8,266 nt of DNA from Acidobacteriota bacterium. Its GTDB lineage: Bacteria; Acidobacteriota; Terriglobia; UBA7540. Below the pieces are notes generated by a model. It was not told the origin of the DNA, did no database searches, and saw only the letters and a program-made list of their open reading frames with translations. Location: positions 1-8,266 of the forward strand of contig JAKAWN010000309.1 in NCBI GenBank assembly GCA_021827245.1, given 5' to 3'. Of this stretch, positions 1 to 7,275 are shown one piece after another (positions within the stretch are counted from its first letter, which is position 1; every line of letters begins with the position of its first letter). A program made the position numbers and the translations under genes.

Positions 1-2
1 AC

Positions 3-314
3 AAGATCGCCGCCAACCAGCAGCTTGACGGCGCGCTGGTCAAAGTGCTGGCACTGACGGAGAACTATCCTCAGCTCAGATCCAACGAAAGTTTTCTGCA
101 ATTGCAGGATGAACTGGCGGGCACGGAAAACCGCATTGCGGTGGAGCGGCGCCGCTATGATGATGCCATTCAGGATTACAACGCCTATATCGGGCAGTTT
201 CCCAACAACGTCTTCGCGGGCTGGGCGGGCTTCCAAAGGAATGACGCTTATTTCGCCGCCACGCCGGCCGCGCAGCAGGTACCCAAGGTAGAATTTCCCG
301 CGGCGAAGCAGTGA
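3..314 (+). CDS. lemA: LemA family protein, C-terminal part (5' end outside window)
   Basis: The frame is open from the left edge and ends at TGA 312-314, giving about 103 residues. The visible part contains the LemA C-terminal signature: a leucine/asparagine-rich helix ending in LTENYPQLRSNESFLQLQDEL, then the helix with GTENRIAVERRRYDDAIQDYN, then the short tail with FPNNVFAGW and an aromatic/proline segment ending in PKVEF. LemA proteins are about 190 residues, with one N-terminal membrane helix and a long antiparallel helical body; here the membrane helix lies upstream of the window. The family is widespread in bacteria, but its molecular role is not well defined. The last few residues (PAAKQ) follow the conserved domain, so the C-terminus appears intact. 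Family assignment is confident; no function beyond the family name can be read from the sequence. Confidence 0.92.
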   Translation, partial: KIAANQQLDGALVKVLALTENYPQLRSNESFLQLQDELAGTENRIAVERRRYDDAIQDYNAYIGQFPNNVFAGWAGFQRNDAYFAATPAAQQVPKVEFPAAKQ

Positions 315-804
315 CCAGAGGCGCCGAAACCTCCAGGTTGAATCTTTCCGGTCGCCCGTGCAGGATCTCGGATTAACCCTGTCCAATCATCAGCAAACAG
401 TCCGAGTACCTCGTGATCCATGCAGGCTTCGCTCAGCGGTATGTCAACTCAAGCCAGTTGTCTGGGAAGTCAAAGGCCGGCACGATCTTATTTCGACATG
501 CGCATTTGGCTGCAACCGGACCCACGGTCATTATGGTCGGGCCTGCCTTGGCCGGTCCCTGCAGCAAAATTTTCTGGCCATTAACGTATTTCATCAATAG
601 CACTACCAGCTTCACAGTATTGACGGTCTATGCCGCTCCGTATACCCTACCGACGTCTTTGGGGCAATGCGTCGGGTCAACGGTCGCTTTTAAAACTTGA
701 TCAGTTTTATGTCCTGATGGGCTTGCACGCCAGCTCATCGAAGTGTCTGCTGCGCTTCTATCACCTGGGCAAGCAGCGCAGGCGCGGGGCAGGTTCACAC
801 AATC
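315..804. other. Stretch of about 490 bp with no supported gene
   Basis: Short open frames exist on both strands (for example a 60-codon minus-strand frame at 433-615 and plus-strand frames at 358-600 and 413-700). None has a convincing Shine-Dalgarno, recognisable family or clean start. No clear rho-independent terminator follows lemA. A TTGACG hexamer at 620-625 with TATACC at 641-646 is a weak promoter-like pair, but its 15-nt spacer is short and it lies about 160 bp before the next gene. The stretch probably holds the upstream region of the deiodinase-like gene, and perhaps some decayed coding sequence. Confidence 0.5.
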
Positions 805-1515
805 ATGCGAACTTTCCTGAAATACGCCGTGCCGGTGTTGGTGGTCTACATCGCACTGCTCGCCGGGTTGTTCGCTGCGATGTTGCAGCCGCCGCCGGTG
901 TTCGGGAGGATCATGGCTAAGGTGCCGACGATCGCCTTTTTCCTCTTCCCGTTTGAGCCGATGTGGCTCTATGCGCGGAGGGGAAATCTCAAGGTGGGCG
1001 AAATGGCCCCGAATTTCATGCTCAAAACTGCGGCAGACAATTCCAGAAGTGTGCGCCTCTCTTCTTTGCGCGGGCACGAGCCCGTGGTGCTGATCTTCGG
1101 CAGTCATACTTGACCGCCCTTTCGCCGGGAGGTTCCCGAGCTCAACAAGCTTTACGAGCGGTACAAGGATCAGGCAGCTTTTTATGTGGTCTATATCGAA
1201 GAAGCACATCCCACCGACGGGTGGGAGATGCCCAGCAACATTAAGGAAAACATCCTCATTGCGAGCGCCAAGACTTTCCTGCAGCGCGATGAGACGGCAC
1301 AAACCTGTGTGGTCAAGCTCGGCATTCATATCCCCGCTTTGGTTGACGACATGCAAAACACCACCGAACGTGCTTATACCGCCTGGCCGGACCGCCTTTA
1401 CGTCATCGACCGCGAGGGCCGCGTGGCTTACAAGAGCAAAGCGGGACCCTACGGTTTTAGACCCAAAGCAATGGTCACGGTGCTTCACTCGCTTGTTGCT
1501 TCCAGTGGCCGGTGA
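805..1515 (+). CDS. Deiodinase-like selenoprotein (thioredoxin fold, in-frame TGA read as selenocysteine 103)
   Basis: Read through TGA 1111-1113, the frame encodes 236 residues ending at TGA 1513-1515. Residues about 7-27 form one N-terminal membrane helix (YAVPVLVVYIALLAGLFAAML), matching the membrane-anchored layout of iodothyronine deiodinases. The thioredoxin-like part starts near residue 66 (VGEMAPNFMLKTA). The active-site stretch reads VVLIFGSHT-U-RPFRREVPELN, where the family has GSxTU(P)PF; the TGA falls exactly on the catalytic Sec. After it come the family hallmarks YVVYIEEAHPTDGW, including the conserved His (H135), then IPALVDDMQNTTERAYTAWPDRLYVID and GRVAYKSKAGPYGF. The TGA is followed by a SECIS-like hairpin. 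Bacterial members are homologous to animal deiodinases, but their substrate is generally unproven; reductive dehalogenation or thiol-peroxidase chemistry are both possible. The start at 805 has only a weak Shine-Dalgarno but keeps the membrane helix. The P-to-R change after Sec is unusual. A stop mutation is the alternative, but conservation on both sides argues against it. Confidence 0.9.
1111..1138 (+). promoter_or_regulatory. Selenocysteine TGA and bacterial SECIS-like hairpin in the deiodinase-like gene
   Basis: TGA 1111-1113 is followed by a hairpin at 1126-1138: CGGGA pairs with TCCCG around a GGT triloop at 1131-1133. The loop begins 18 nt after the TGA. Bacterial SECIS elements sit inside the coding sequence just after UGA, with a small apical loop that starts with or contains G/GU at about this distance, where SelB binds. 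A possible lower stem pairs CCGC 1114-1117 with GCGG 1158-1161. The structure was drawn by eye; no folding energy was computed. Confidence 0.75.
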
Positions 1516-1625
1516 ACCGGCATCGACCTGCCCTTCGGTTGGCGGCGAAGGCCATACATCCGCCTGAGCGGAGTTGCCCTTTGCGTCGGGCAGAGCGCCT
1601 ACAGAAACAGTTAAGAGGCATGAAA

Positions 1626-4600
1626 ATGAAGAAAGAAATAATTGCGAAAATCATCCCAGGGCTCATCTTCTTCCCCTTGCTGGCATTGACAGCGGCTTCG
1701 CTTCCTGCCCAGGAAGTCACGGCGAGCATCCGCGGAACGGTCACCGATGCCAGCGGCGCGCGTGTCCCACAGGCTCAGGTTGTCGCCACCGATACAGACA
1801 CCGGATTCAAGCGTGAGACGTGGACCGACGATCGAGGGAATTACCTTCTTGTCCTTCTTCCGGTGGGACCTTATCGGTTGGAGGTATCAAAGAAGGGCTT
1901 CAAGAACCGCGATCAAGAGGGGATCATCCTCAGTGTGAACCAGGTGGCTACTGTACCGGTCCGCCTTGAGGTGGGAACTGAACGGGAAACCGTACAGGTG
2001 AAAGCGGGCGCGCCGTTGGTGAAAACAACCAGCGATCTGGGCGAGACCGTTCGCAGCCGGGAGGTGATGGACCTTCCCTTGAACGGCCGTAATTTCACGC
2101 AGCTTGGACTACTGCTGCCAGGGGTTGACCCACTGACGTCCGGTTTGCTGAAGGCCGGCGGCACCCTGCGCGAAGGCCAGTCGTATGCCGTCAACGGCAT
2201 GCGTCCGGAGTCGAATGAATTCCTGATCGACGGCGTTGAGAACTACAACCTGGTGAACGCCGGGTTTGTGCTCGAGCCTCCGCCGGACGCCATTGCCGAG
2301 TTCCGGATTCTGACCAATACGGCTCCGGCGGAATTTGGCAACAATGCCGGTTCCACGACCAACATCGTAACGCGTTCGGGAACCAACCAGTTTCACGGTG
2401 ACCTTTGGGAATTTTTGAGAAACAACGCCCTTGACGCGCGCAACTTCTTTTCACAGAGCGTCGAACCTTACAAGCAAAACCAGTTTGGCGGCACGCTGGG
2501 CGGACCCATTCAGCACAACAAGATGTTCTTCTTCGGCTACTACGAAGGACTTCGGAACCGCCAGGGCGAAACCGAAGCGGCTACGGTGCCTTCGGTGGCT
2601 GAGCGGCAAGGCGATTTTTCCCAATCGGTCAATCCTTCAACCGGACAAGTGGAGCCACTGATCAACGAGTTTACTGGCCAGCCCTTTCCCGGAAATCAGT
2701 TGCCTTTCATTAATCCGATTTCGCAAAACCTCCTCCAGTTTTATCCGCTGCCCAATGATGGCGCAAACCAGTTCGTGACCACGCAGATGCTACGGAGAGA
2801 CACCGATCAGTTCGGGATTCGGGTCGATCGTTATCTTTCAGATCGCGATTCGCTGTTCGTTCGTTACATGTTTTCAAATGGCTCCCAGGTCGATCCGCTT
2901 TCGATCGCGGGCGCCAACGTGCCGGGTTTCCCGGTGGGCGAGAATTTCCGCGCTCAGAACGCCGCCATCCAGGAGACGCACTCGTTTTCAGCTACCCTGG
3001 TAAACGTGGCGGAATTTTCCTTCCTGCGGAACGAGCTCCTTTTTGATGAAGCGCTCAATCACGCGTCGCTCTCCTCTCTGGGCTTCCAGTATGCCCCGAC
3101 GCTTGCGAGCCAGTCCGGCCCTCCTTTCATTGAGATCGAGGGCTTTGCTTCGGTCGGCAACCCGATTACCGGCCCCAACGATTCCTATCAAAACACGTAC
3201 GCCTTCACGGACTCACTCGACTGGATTCACGGAACGCACGATGTGAAGTTCGGCGGCGGCTATCAGCGCGAGCAGATCAACTACACTTTGGGGATCGCGT
3301 CTAACGGATTTTTTGTATTCGCACCCTTCCCTGTCAACAATGCCTTCGCAAGCTTTCTGATGGGAGCGCCAGTGGTTTTCCTTCAGGGCGGCGGCGACCT
3401 GCCCCGCGGCCTGCGCGCCAACCGTTACGACCTCTACGCCCAGGACAGCTACAAGGTGACGCGCCGCCTGACCCTGAACGTCGGACTTCGCTATGAGTTG
3501 CCCGTCCCGTACTCAGTGCTGGGAAATAAGACCGCCATGTTTGAGCCGGGTATGCAGTCGAAAGTGATGCCTGGCGCTCCGGCAGGGCTGGTTTATCCCG
3601 GCGATTCGGGGGTGCCGCGGGGATTGGTCCGCACCGACTACCACGGATTCGCTCCCCGCTTTGGCGTAGCGTGGGATCCGACGGGCAGCGGCCGCTGGTC
3701 AATCCGGGCTGCCTACGGAATTTTCTACGATCCGTATTACAATGGCGATGGTGGTCCGGTTCAGGCGCCCATCAGCGCTCCGCCGTGGTTCAAGACAATT
3801 CAGGAAGAGCCGCCAGCCAGTTTTGCCAATCCTTTGCCGTCGGGGCTCAATCCCTTCGCGCCAACTTTTTCCAACCCGCAGACTCTGACGTTGCTGACAC
3901 TCGACCCAAATCTGACCTTGCCTTACGCGCAGGACTGGAATTTCACAGTTGAGCGTTCATTCGGTCAAAGCTGGCTTCTGAGTGTGGGGTACGTGGGAAC
4001 CAAAGGGACTCACCTGCCGCGCTTTGTGGAAGACAATCCGGCCGTCTATGTTCCGGGGCAGTCGACAGAGGCTAACGTCAATCAGCGGCGGCTCTATTCC
4101 GGCTGCACGCTGGCGCAGCCGGCAAACTGCGTCTACGGTTCCGTCGGGCTGATTTCCGGCATCGCCAATTCCGATTACAACGCCTTGCAGGCAAGCTTGC
4201 AAAGACGCTTTGCGCGCGGCCTTGAGTTCCTGGCCTCCTATACTTATTCCAAGACGCTCGACGACGTTTCATCTCTCAACATTTCGGGCTCTTCTCCACA
4301 GAGCGTTGCGGGGGAAAATGATCTGGCGCAAGACCCGTTCGACCTGGCTGCTGAATACGGCCGCTCGCTTTTCGACGCGCGGCATCGTCTGGTGCTGAGC
4401 TACATCTGGCAAATGCCTTTCTGGAACAAGCCGACCAACTGGTACCAGTACGCTCTGGGGAACTGGCAAATGAACGGCATCTTCAGCGCCTCAACTGGGA
4501 CACCATTCACAGTCGTTGACTCAAGCGATCCGTCTCTCGAGGGACAATCGCCAGAAATCTCCGGCTTCTTCAGTGACCGGCCAAACCTGGTTGGAAATCC

Positions 4601-4916
4601 CAATAACGGCCCCAAAACGCCCCAACAATGGTTCAACCTTCAGGCGTTTCAGCGGGTCACCCAGCCCGGCCAGTTCGGCACTGCCGGACGGAACATTGTG
4701 CAGGGACCTGGACTGGTGGAGTGGGATTTTTCACTCTTCAAAGATTTCCCGATCAGAGAGTCGAAAACGCTGCAGTTTCGCGTGGAATGCTTCAACCTGC
4801 TGAACCATCCGAATTTCGGCCTGCCGGTCAATGATATCAACTCGCCGAGCTTCGGACAGATCCAGAGCGCAGCAGCCCCGCGATTGATCCAGCTAGCACT
4901 GAAACTACTCTTTTAG
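1626..4916 (+). CDS. TonB-dependent receptor-like outer-membrane protein with N-terminal carboxypeptidase-regulatory-like domain (Oar-like)
   Basis: This is a 1,096-residue protein. ATG 1626 is preferred over ATG 1620 because AAGAGG (1613-1618) lies 7 nt before it. A signal peptide covers residues 1-28 (MKK start, hydrophobic core, LPA before QE). Next comes a carboxypeptidase-regulatory/CnaB-like beta-sandwich (about 31-115: ASIRGTVTDASGARVPQAQV, then TDDRGNYLLVLLPVGPYRLEV). A plug domain follows (about 125-245), with LPLNGRNFTQLGLLLPGV, the YAVNGMRPESNEFLIDGVENYN stretch and STTNIVTRSGTNQFHGDLWEF. A long beta-barrel then runs to the C-terminus, with YAQDSYKVTRRLTLNVGLRYE, FAPRFGVAWDPTG and FRVECFNLLNHPNFG; the last residue is Phe, as in outer-membrane barrels. 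Such proteins are abundant in Acidobacteriota and are thought to import carbohydrates or other large nutrients, or to act in surface adhesion. The substrate cannot be inferred. The gene lies 110 bp after the deiodinase-like gene on the same strand. Confidence 0.93.
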   Translation: MKKEIIAKIIPGLIFFPLLALTAASLPAQEVTASIRGTVTDASGARVPQAQVVATDTDTGFKRETWTDDRGNYLLVLLPVGPYRLEVSKKGFKNRDQEGIILSVNQVATVPVRLEVGTERETVQVKAGAPLVKTTSDLGETVRSREVMDLPLNGRNFTQLGLLLPGVDPLTSGLLKAGGTLREGQSYAVNGMRPESNEFLIDGVENYNLVNAGFVLEPPPDAIAEFRILTNTAPAEFGNNAGSTTNIVTRSGTNQFHGDLWEFLRNNALDARNFFSQSVEPYKQNQFGGTLGGPIQHNKMFFFGYYEGLRNRQGETEAATVPSVAERQGDFSQSVNPSTGQVEPLINEFTGQPFPGNQLPFINPISQNLLQFYPLPNDGANQFVTTQMLRRDTDQFGIRVDRYLSDRDSLFVRYMFSNGSQVDPLSIAGANVPGFPVGENFRAQNAAIQETHSFSATLVNVAEFSFLRNELLFDEALNHASLSSLGFQYAPTLASQSGPPFIEIEGFASVGNPITGPNDSYQNTYAFTDSLDWIHGTHDVKFGGGYQREQINYTLGIASNGFFVFAPFPVNNAFASFLMGAPVVFLQGGGDLPRGLRANRYDLYAQDSYKVTRRLTLNVGLRYELPVPYSVLGNKTAMFEPGMQSKVMPGAPAGLVYPGDSGVPRGLVRTDYHGFAPRFGVAWDPTGSGRWSIRAAYGIFYDPYYNGDGGPVQAPISAPPWFKTIQEEPPASFANPLPSGLNPFAPTFSNPQTLTLLTLDPNLTLPYAQDWNFTVERSFGQSWLLSVGYVGTKGTHLPRFVEDNPAVYVPGQSTEANVNQRRLYSGCTLAQPANCVYGSVGLISGIANSDYNALQASLQRRFARGLEFLASYTYSKTLDDVSSLNISGSSPQSVAGENDLAQDPFDLAAEYGRSLFDARHRLVLSYIWQMPFWNKPTNWYQYALGNWQMNGIFSASTGTPFTVVDSSDPSLEGQSPEISGFFSDRPNLVGNPNNGPKTPQQWFNLQAFQRVTQPGQFGTAGRNIVQGPGLVEWDFSLFKDFPIRESKTLQFRVECFNLLNHPNFGLPVNDINSPSFGQIQSAAAPRLIQLALKLLF

Positions 4917-4953
4917 TGATGAAGTGACTTTCGCATTGATAACTCCGATGAAT

Positions 4954-4960
4954 AAGGAGG
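4954..4960 (+). promoter_or_regulatory. Strong Shine-Dalgarno of the AhpD-like selenoprotein gene
   Basis: AAGGAGG ends 7 nt before ATG 4968, which fixes the start. An ATG directly abutting the site at 4961 has no spacing and is in another frame. It is the best Shine-Dalgarno match noticed in the window and suggests efficient initiation of this gene independent of the upstream receptor gene. Confidence 0.85.
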
Positions 4961-4967
4961 ATGTTGC

Positions 4968-5621
4968 ATGGACCCTATTTTCCTTGATGAGGTTGAACGC
5001 ACCGCCAAAGCTGGGCCGGCGGGCGCGCAATTCGCGGCGATGGAAGCGCAAGGCATTCCGGTGCCGCAGATCCTCTTCCTGTTTGCCTACAAGCCACGCA
5101 TGACGGAGCACCTGTCGCGTTTCACGCAGGAACTCCTGCGCGGCCCTTCGCCGTTGAGCCCGGGCCTGAGGGAACTGATTGCGGCTTTCACCTCCAGCCG
5201 CAACCAGTGTCCGTTTTGAATCGGCTCGCACGCCGCGGTCGCGGCGGAACTGCTGGGCGACGTCGAGAAGGTGCAGGCCGTGCTCAAAGACTATACGACG
5301 GCGCCAATCTCCGATGCCGAGAAGGCGCTTTTCAAATTTGTGACCAAGGTGAACCGCACTTCAAGCCAGATCACTCGCGCGGATATTGAGGAAGCTCACC
5401 GCGCGGGCTGGTCCGACGAAGCGCTCTATGATGCGATAACAGTGTGCGCCATTTTCAATTTCTACAATCGCTGGATTGACGCCACCGGAGTGCAGGACAT
5501 GCCGGCCCTCGGCTACAAGATGTCCGGCCGCCGCCTGGCAACGGAAGGCTACGTTCACGAGGCAAAAGAAATGGCCTCTGGTCAAGGCAAGTTGCCTGAG
5601 GAGACTGTGCCTGCAAGCTGA
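4968..5621 (+). CDS. AhpD-like (carboxymuconolactone decarboxylase fold) peroxidase selenoprotein with CxxU active site
   Basis: Read through TGA 5217-5219, this gives a 217-residue protein ending at TGA 5619-5621. The catalytic core is LRELIAAFTSSRNQCPF-U-IGSH: Glu69, Cys81, Sec84 and His88. The spacings Glu-12-Cys-3-Sec-4-His equal those of the AhpD catalytic residues (Glu118, Cys130, Cys133 and His137 in the mycobacterial enzyme), with Sec in place of the second Cys. The rest matches the peroxidase-related branch of the AhpD family: helices with VEKVQAVLKDYTTAPISDAEKALFKFVTKVN, then ITRADIEEAHRAGWSDEALYDAITVCAIFNFYNRW, then a C-terminal MPALGYKMSGRRLATEGY. The likely role is cytoplasmic reduction of peroxides or other substrates through a selenenylsulfide; the substrate and electron donor are unknown. 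AhpD-like selenoproteins with CxxU have been reported from bacterial and metagenomic surveys. The gene lies 51 bp after the receptor gene, and its end overlaps the permease start. Confidence 0.92.
5217..5246 (+). promoter_or_regulatory. Selenocysteine TGA and bacterial SECIS-like hairpin in the AhpD-like gene
   Basis: TGA 5217-5219 is followed by a perfect 6-bp stem, CGCCGC (5231-5236) with GCGGCG (5241-5246), closed by a GGTC loop at 5237-5240. The loop begins 18 nt after the TGA, the same offset and the same GGU loop start as in the deiodinase-like gene. It is the stronger of the two hairpins. The structure was drawn by eye. Confidence 0.8.
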
Positions 5622-6981
5622 ATCCGAACTTACGGGCCTGCCTCGCGACCCGGCCGATGCTGCGAATTCTACCTCCGGGAAAAACACGCTCAAGCGGCGG
5701 CTTGGTCTTGGATCGGCGGCGGCGGCCGTCGCCGCAGAAGCGATCGGAGTCGGAATCTTTCTGACGCCGGCGGGCATGGCGCGCCAACTGGGCTCGCCCT
5801 TCTGGCTGCTGACCGTCTGGGTTCTCATGGGCCTGATGGCGGTCGCGGGCGCGCTCTGCTTCGGCGGGTTGGCGGCGCGCTACCCGGAAGCGGGAGGGGC
5901 ATACGTTTATTTGCGCGAGGCATTCGGCCCACGGCTGGCCTTCCTTTACGGCTGGATGCAGCTCCTGGTGATCGACCCCGGTGTGACGGCTTCTCTGGCC
6001 GTTGGTATGGCAGCCTACGTCGCTTTCGTCACGCACATTTCTCCCAATGAACAGAAAGTGCTTGGTATCGCTGCCATCCTGGCGCTGGCAGCGGTCAACA
6101 TGCGGGCGACGCGCCTGGGCGCGGGCTTCCTGCAGGGGCTCACTTGGCTGAAGATCGGCGCGTTGACGCTCGTCGTTGTCTGGGCGCTGGCGCTGGGCCT
6201 GGGGAACTGGTCGCACTTCGTTCCTTTCGTCGCTCAGCAACCGGGGTCCTCTCCACTGTTCATCGCACTGGCTGCAAGCTCCGTGGCAGCTTTCTACTCT
6301 TTCGGCGGCTGGTGGGAGGCCGCCAATATCTCAGAAGAGGTGCGCGATCCGGAGCGCAACATGCCGCTCGCCATGATGATCGGTGTGATCGCAGTGACGA
6401 TGGTATATATCCTGGTCACGGGCGTGTTCGTCTACCTCGTTCCCATCAGGCGGATTACTTCCGACGAAACCTTCATGGCCCAGGCCGGAGGAAAGCTGTT
6501 CGGCGCGGCTGGTGCCATGATCATGGCCTCGCTGGTTGCGTTGTGTGTTCTTGCGTGCATTGCCGCCCGGCTGATGCTCTCCCCGCGCGTTTACTATGCC
6601 ATGGCGCGCGACGGCCTGTTCTTCAAATCAGTTGCAAAGACTCATCGTGTATACGGCACGCCGGCGCGCGCTATCGCCATCCAGGCGATTCTCGCTTCTC
6701 TGCTGGTTGTTCTCGGCACGTTTAATGAGATTGTGGCTTATTTCGTCTTTGTCGCTGTGGTCTTCTTGGCCCTGACCGTCGCGGGAACCTTCCGCCTGAA
6801 TGCCCAAAAGGAAGACCGCAGGCGGCTTCGCGTTCCCGGATACCCTTACGCGCCGCTAGCCTTCATCTTATTGGTTGCTGCCATCCTTTTCCTGCTCGCT
6901 TCAAGATCTCCAGTGCAGGCATCAATTGGAATTCTGGTCGTCTTGGTCGGAGTTCCGGCCTTCAAATTTGTTCGGAATTAG
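5611..6981 (+). CDS. APC-superfamily amino-acid permease
   Basis: The protein is about 456 residues if it starts at CTG 5611, close to the usual 440-480 of APC transporters, and ends at TAG 6979-6981. It contains many hydrophobic segments (about 11-12 by eye). The unwound TM1 substrate-binding motif reads EAIGVGIFLTPAG, with GVGIF at about 46-50. TM3 entry reads RYPEAGGAYVYLREAFGP (91-107). The central loop has FGGWWEAANISEEVRDPERNMPLAM (about 232-256), typical of LAT/b0,+-type and related basic amino-acid/polyamine branches. It should move amino acids or amino-acid-like compounds across the inner membrane; the substrate is not predictable. The start is odd: the frame is open upstream, but the only ordinary start codon is TTG 5476, lacking a Shine-Dalgarno and deep inside the AhpD-like gene. 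GAGGAG 5598-5603 sits 7 nt before CTG 5611. This 11-nt overlap with the preceding stop suggests translational coupling. The next ATG (5776) would remove TM1. Confidence 0.9.
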   Translation: MQAESELTGLPRDPADAANSTSGKNTLKRRLGLGSAAAAVAAEAIGVGIFLTPAGMARQLGSPFWLLTVWVLMGLMAVAGALCFGGLAARYPEAGGAYVYLREAFGPRLAFLYGWMQLLVIDPGVTASLAVGMAAYVAFVTHISPNEQKVLGIAAILALAAVNMRATRLGAGFLQGLTWLKIGALTLVVVWALALGLGNWSHFVPFVAQQPGSSPLFIALAASSVAAFYSFGGWWEAANISEEVRDPERNMPLAMMIGVIAVTMVYILVTGVFVYLVPIRRITSDETFMAQAGGKLFGAAGAMIMASLVALCVLACIAARLMLSPRVYYAMARDGLFFKSVAKTHRVYGTPARAIAIQAILASLLVVLGTFNEIVAYFVFVAVVFLALTVAGTFRLNAQKEDRRRLRVPGYPYAPLAFILLVAAILFLLASRSPVQASIGILVVLVGVPAFKFVRN

Positions 6982-7275
6982 ATCGTAGTGGCCGGCTTCC
7001 CTGCAAACCCGCCTGAGCACTCCAAATGCCCACGAAACGGATTCGCAAGAAACTCGTTCATTACCGGCGCATGCGAAGATATATTTGCCCGGTGGAAGCA
7101 CGGCCTGAAACATTCACTCACGACTCTTACCCCCTGCGAGTTCATCGCGAAGATGTCGAAGAAATTCTCCACATGCCTTCCCTCAGCGCCAGCGACGCGC
7201 ACCTTACCGTCAATCGGCGTATTTACGACTCACTTGACAAATTGATATCCAGCGAGGGAACAAGCGTACGACCTT
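6982..7275. other. Stretch downstream of the permease with only doubtful short ORFs
   Basis: No clear terminator follows the permease stop. The most protein-like frame is 7026-7289 (+), 87 codons, with a basic N-terminus (PTKRIRKKLVHYRRMRRY) and a later VHREDVEEILHM...RRIYDSLDKLISSEG segment. It has no Shine-Dalgarno and no recognised family. Its last residues and TGA stop (7287-7289) are supplied by the left arm of the adjoining palindromic repeat, so if it ever was a gene the repeat has cut it. Competing frames at 6988-7245 (+) and 6978-7202 (-) cover the same bases and look no better. Confidence 0.35.

Noticed and set aside
433..615. A 60-codon minus-strand frame upstream of the deiodinase-like gene
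   Set aside because: It has no Shine-Dalgarno, only a GTG start, and no recognised family. It is short enough to be chance.
620..646. TTGACG ... TATACC promoter-like pair
   Set aside because: The 15-nt spacer is short, the site lies about 160 bp before the gene, and such pairs occur by chance. It is too weak to list as a promoter.
628..1488. A 286-codon minus-strand open frame covering the deiodinase-like gene
   Set aside because: It is longer than either half of the TGA-split gene and could mislead a gene caller. Its translation has no recognisable domain, while the plus strand shows a complete conserved family across both halves. It is an antisense shadow.
1574..1595. Small TGCCC/GGGCA inverted repeat between the deiodinase-like and receptor genes
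   Set aside because: A 5-bp stem with a wide loop and no T-run is not a credible terminator.
1512..1625. GTG 1512 as the start of the TonB-receptor-like protein, overlapping the upstream stop
   Set aside because: It would put 38 charged, non-conserved residues before an excellent signal peptide. ATG 1626 has a Shine-Dalgarno at proper spacing.
5455..6240. A 261-codon minus-strand open frame across the AhpD-like/permease junction
   Set aside because: Its translation is rich in Arg, Gln and His without domain character, typical of the antisense of GC-rich genes. The plus strand holds two well-recognised proteins.
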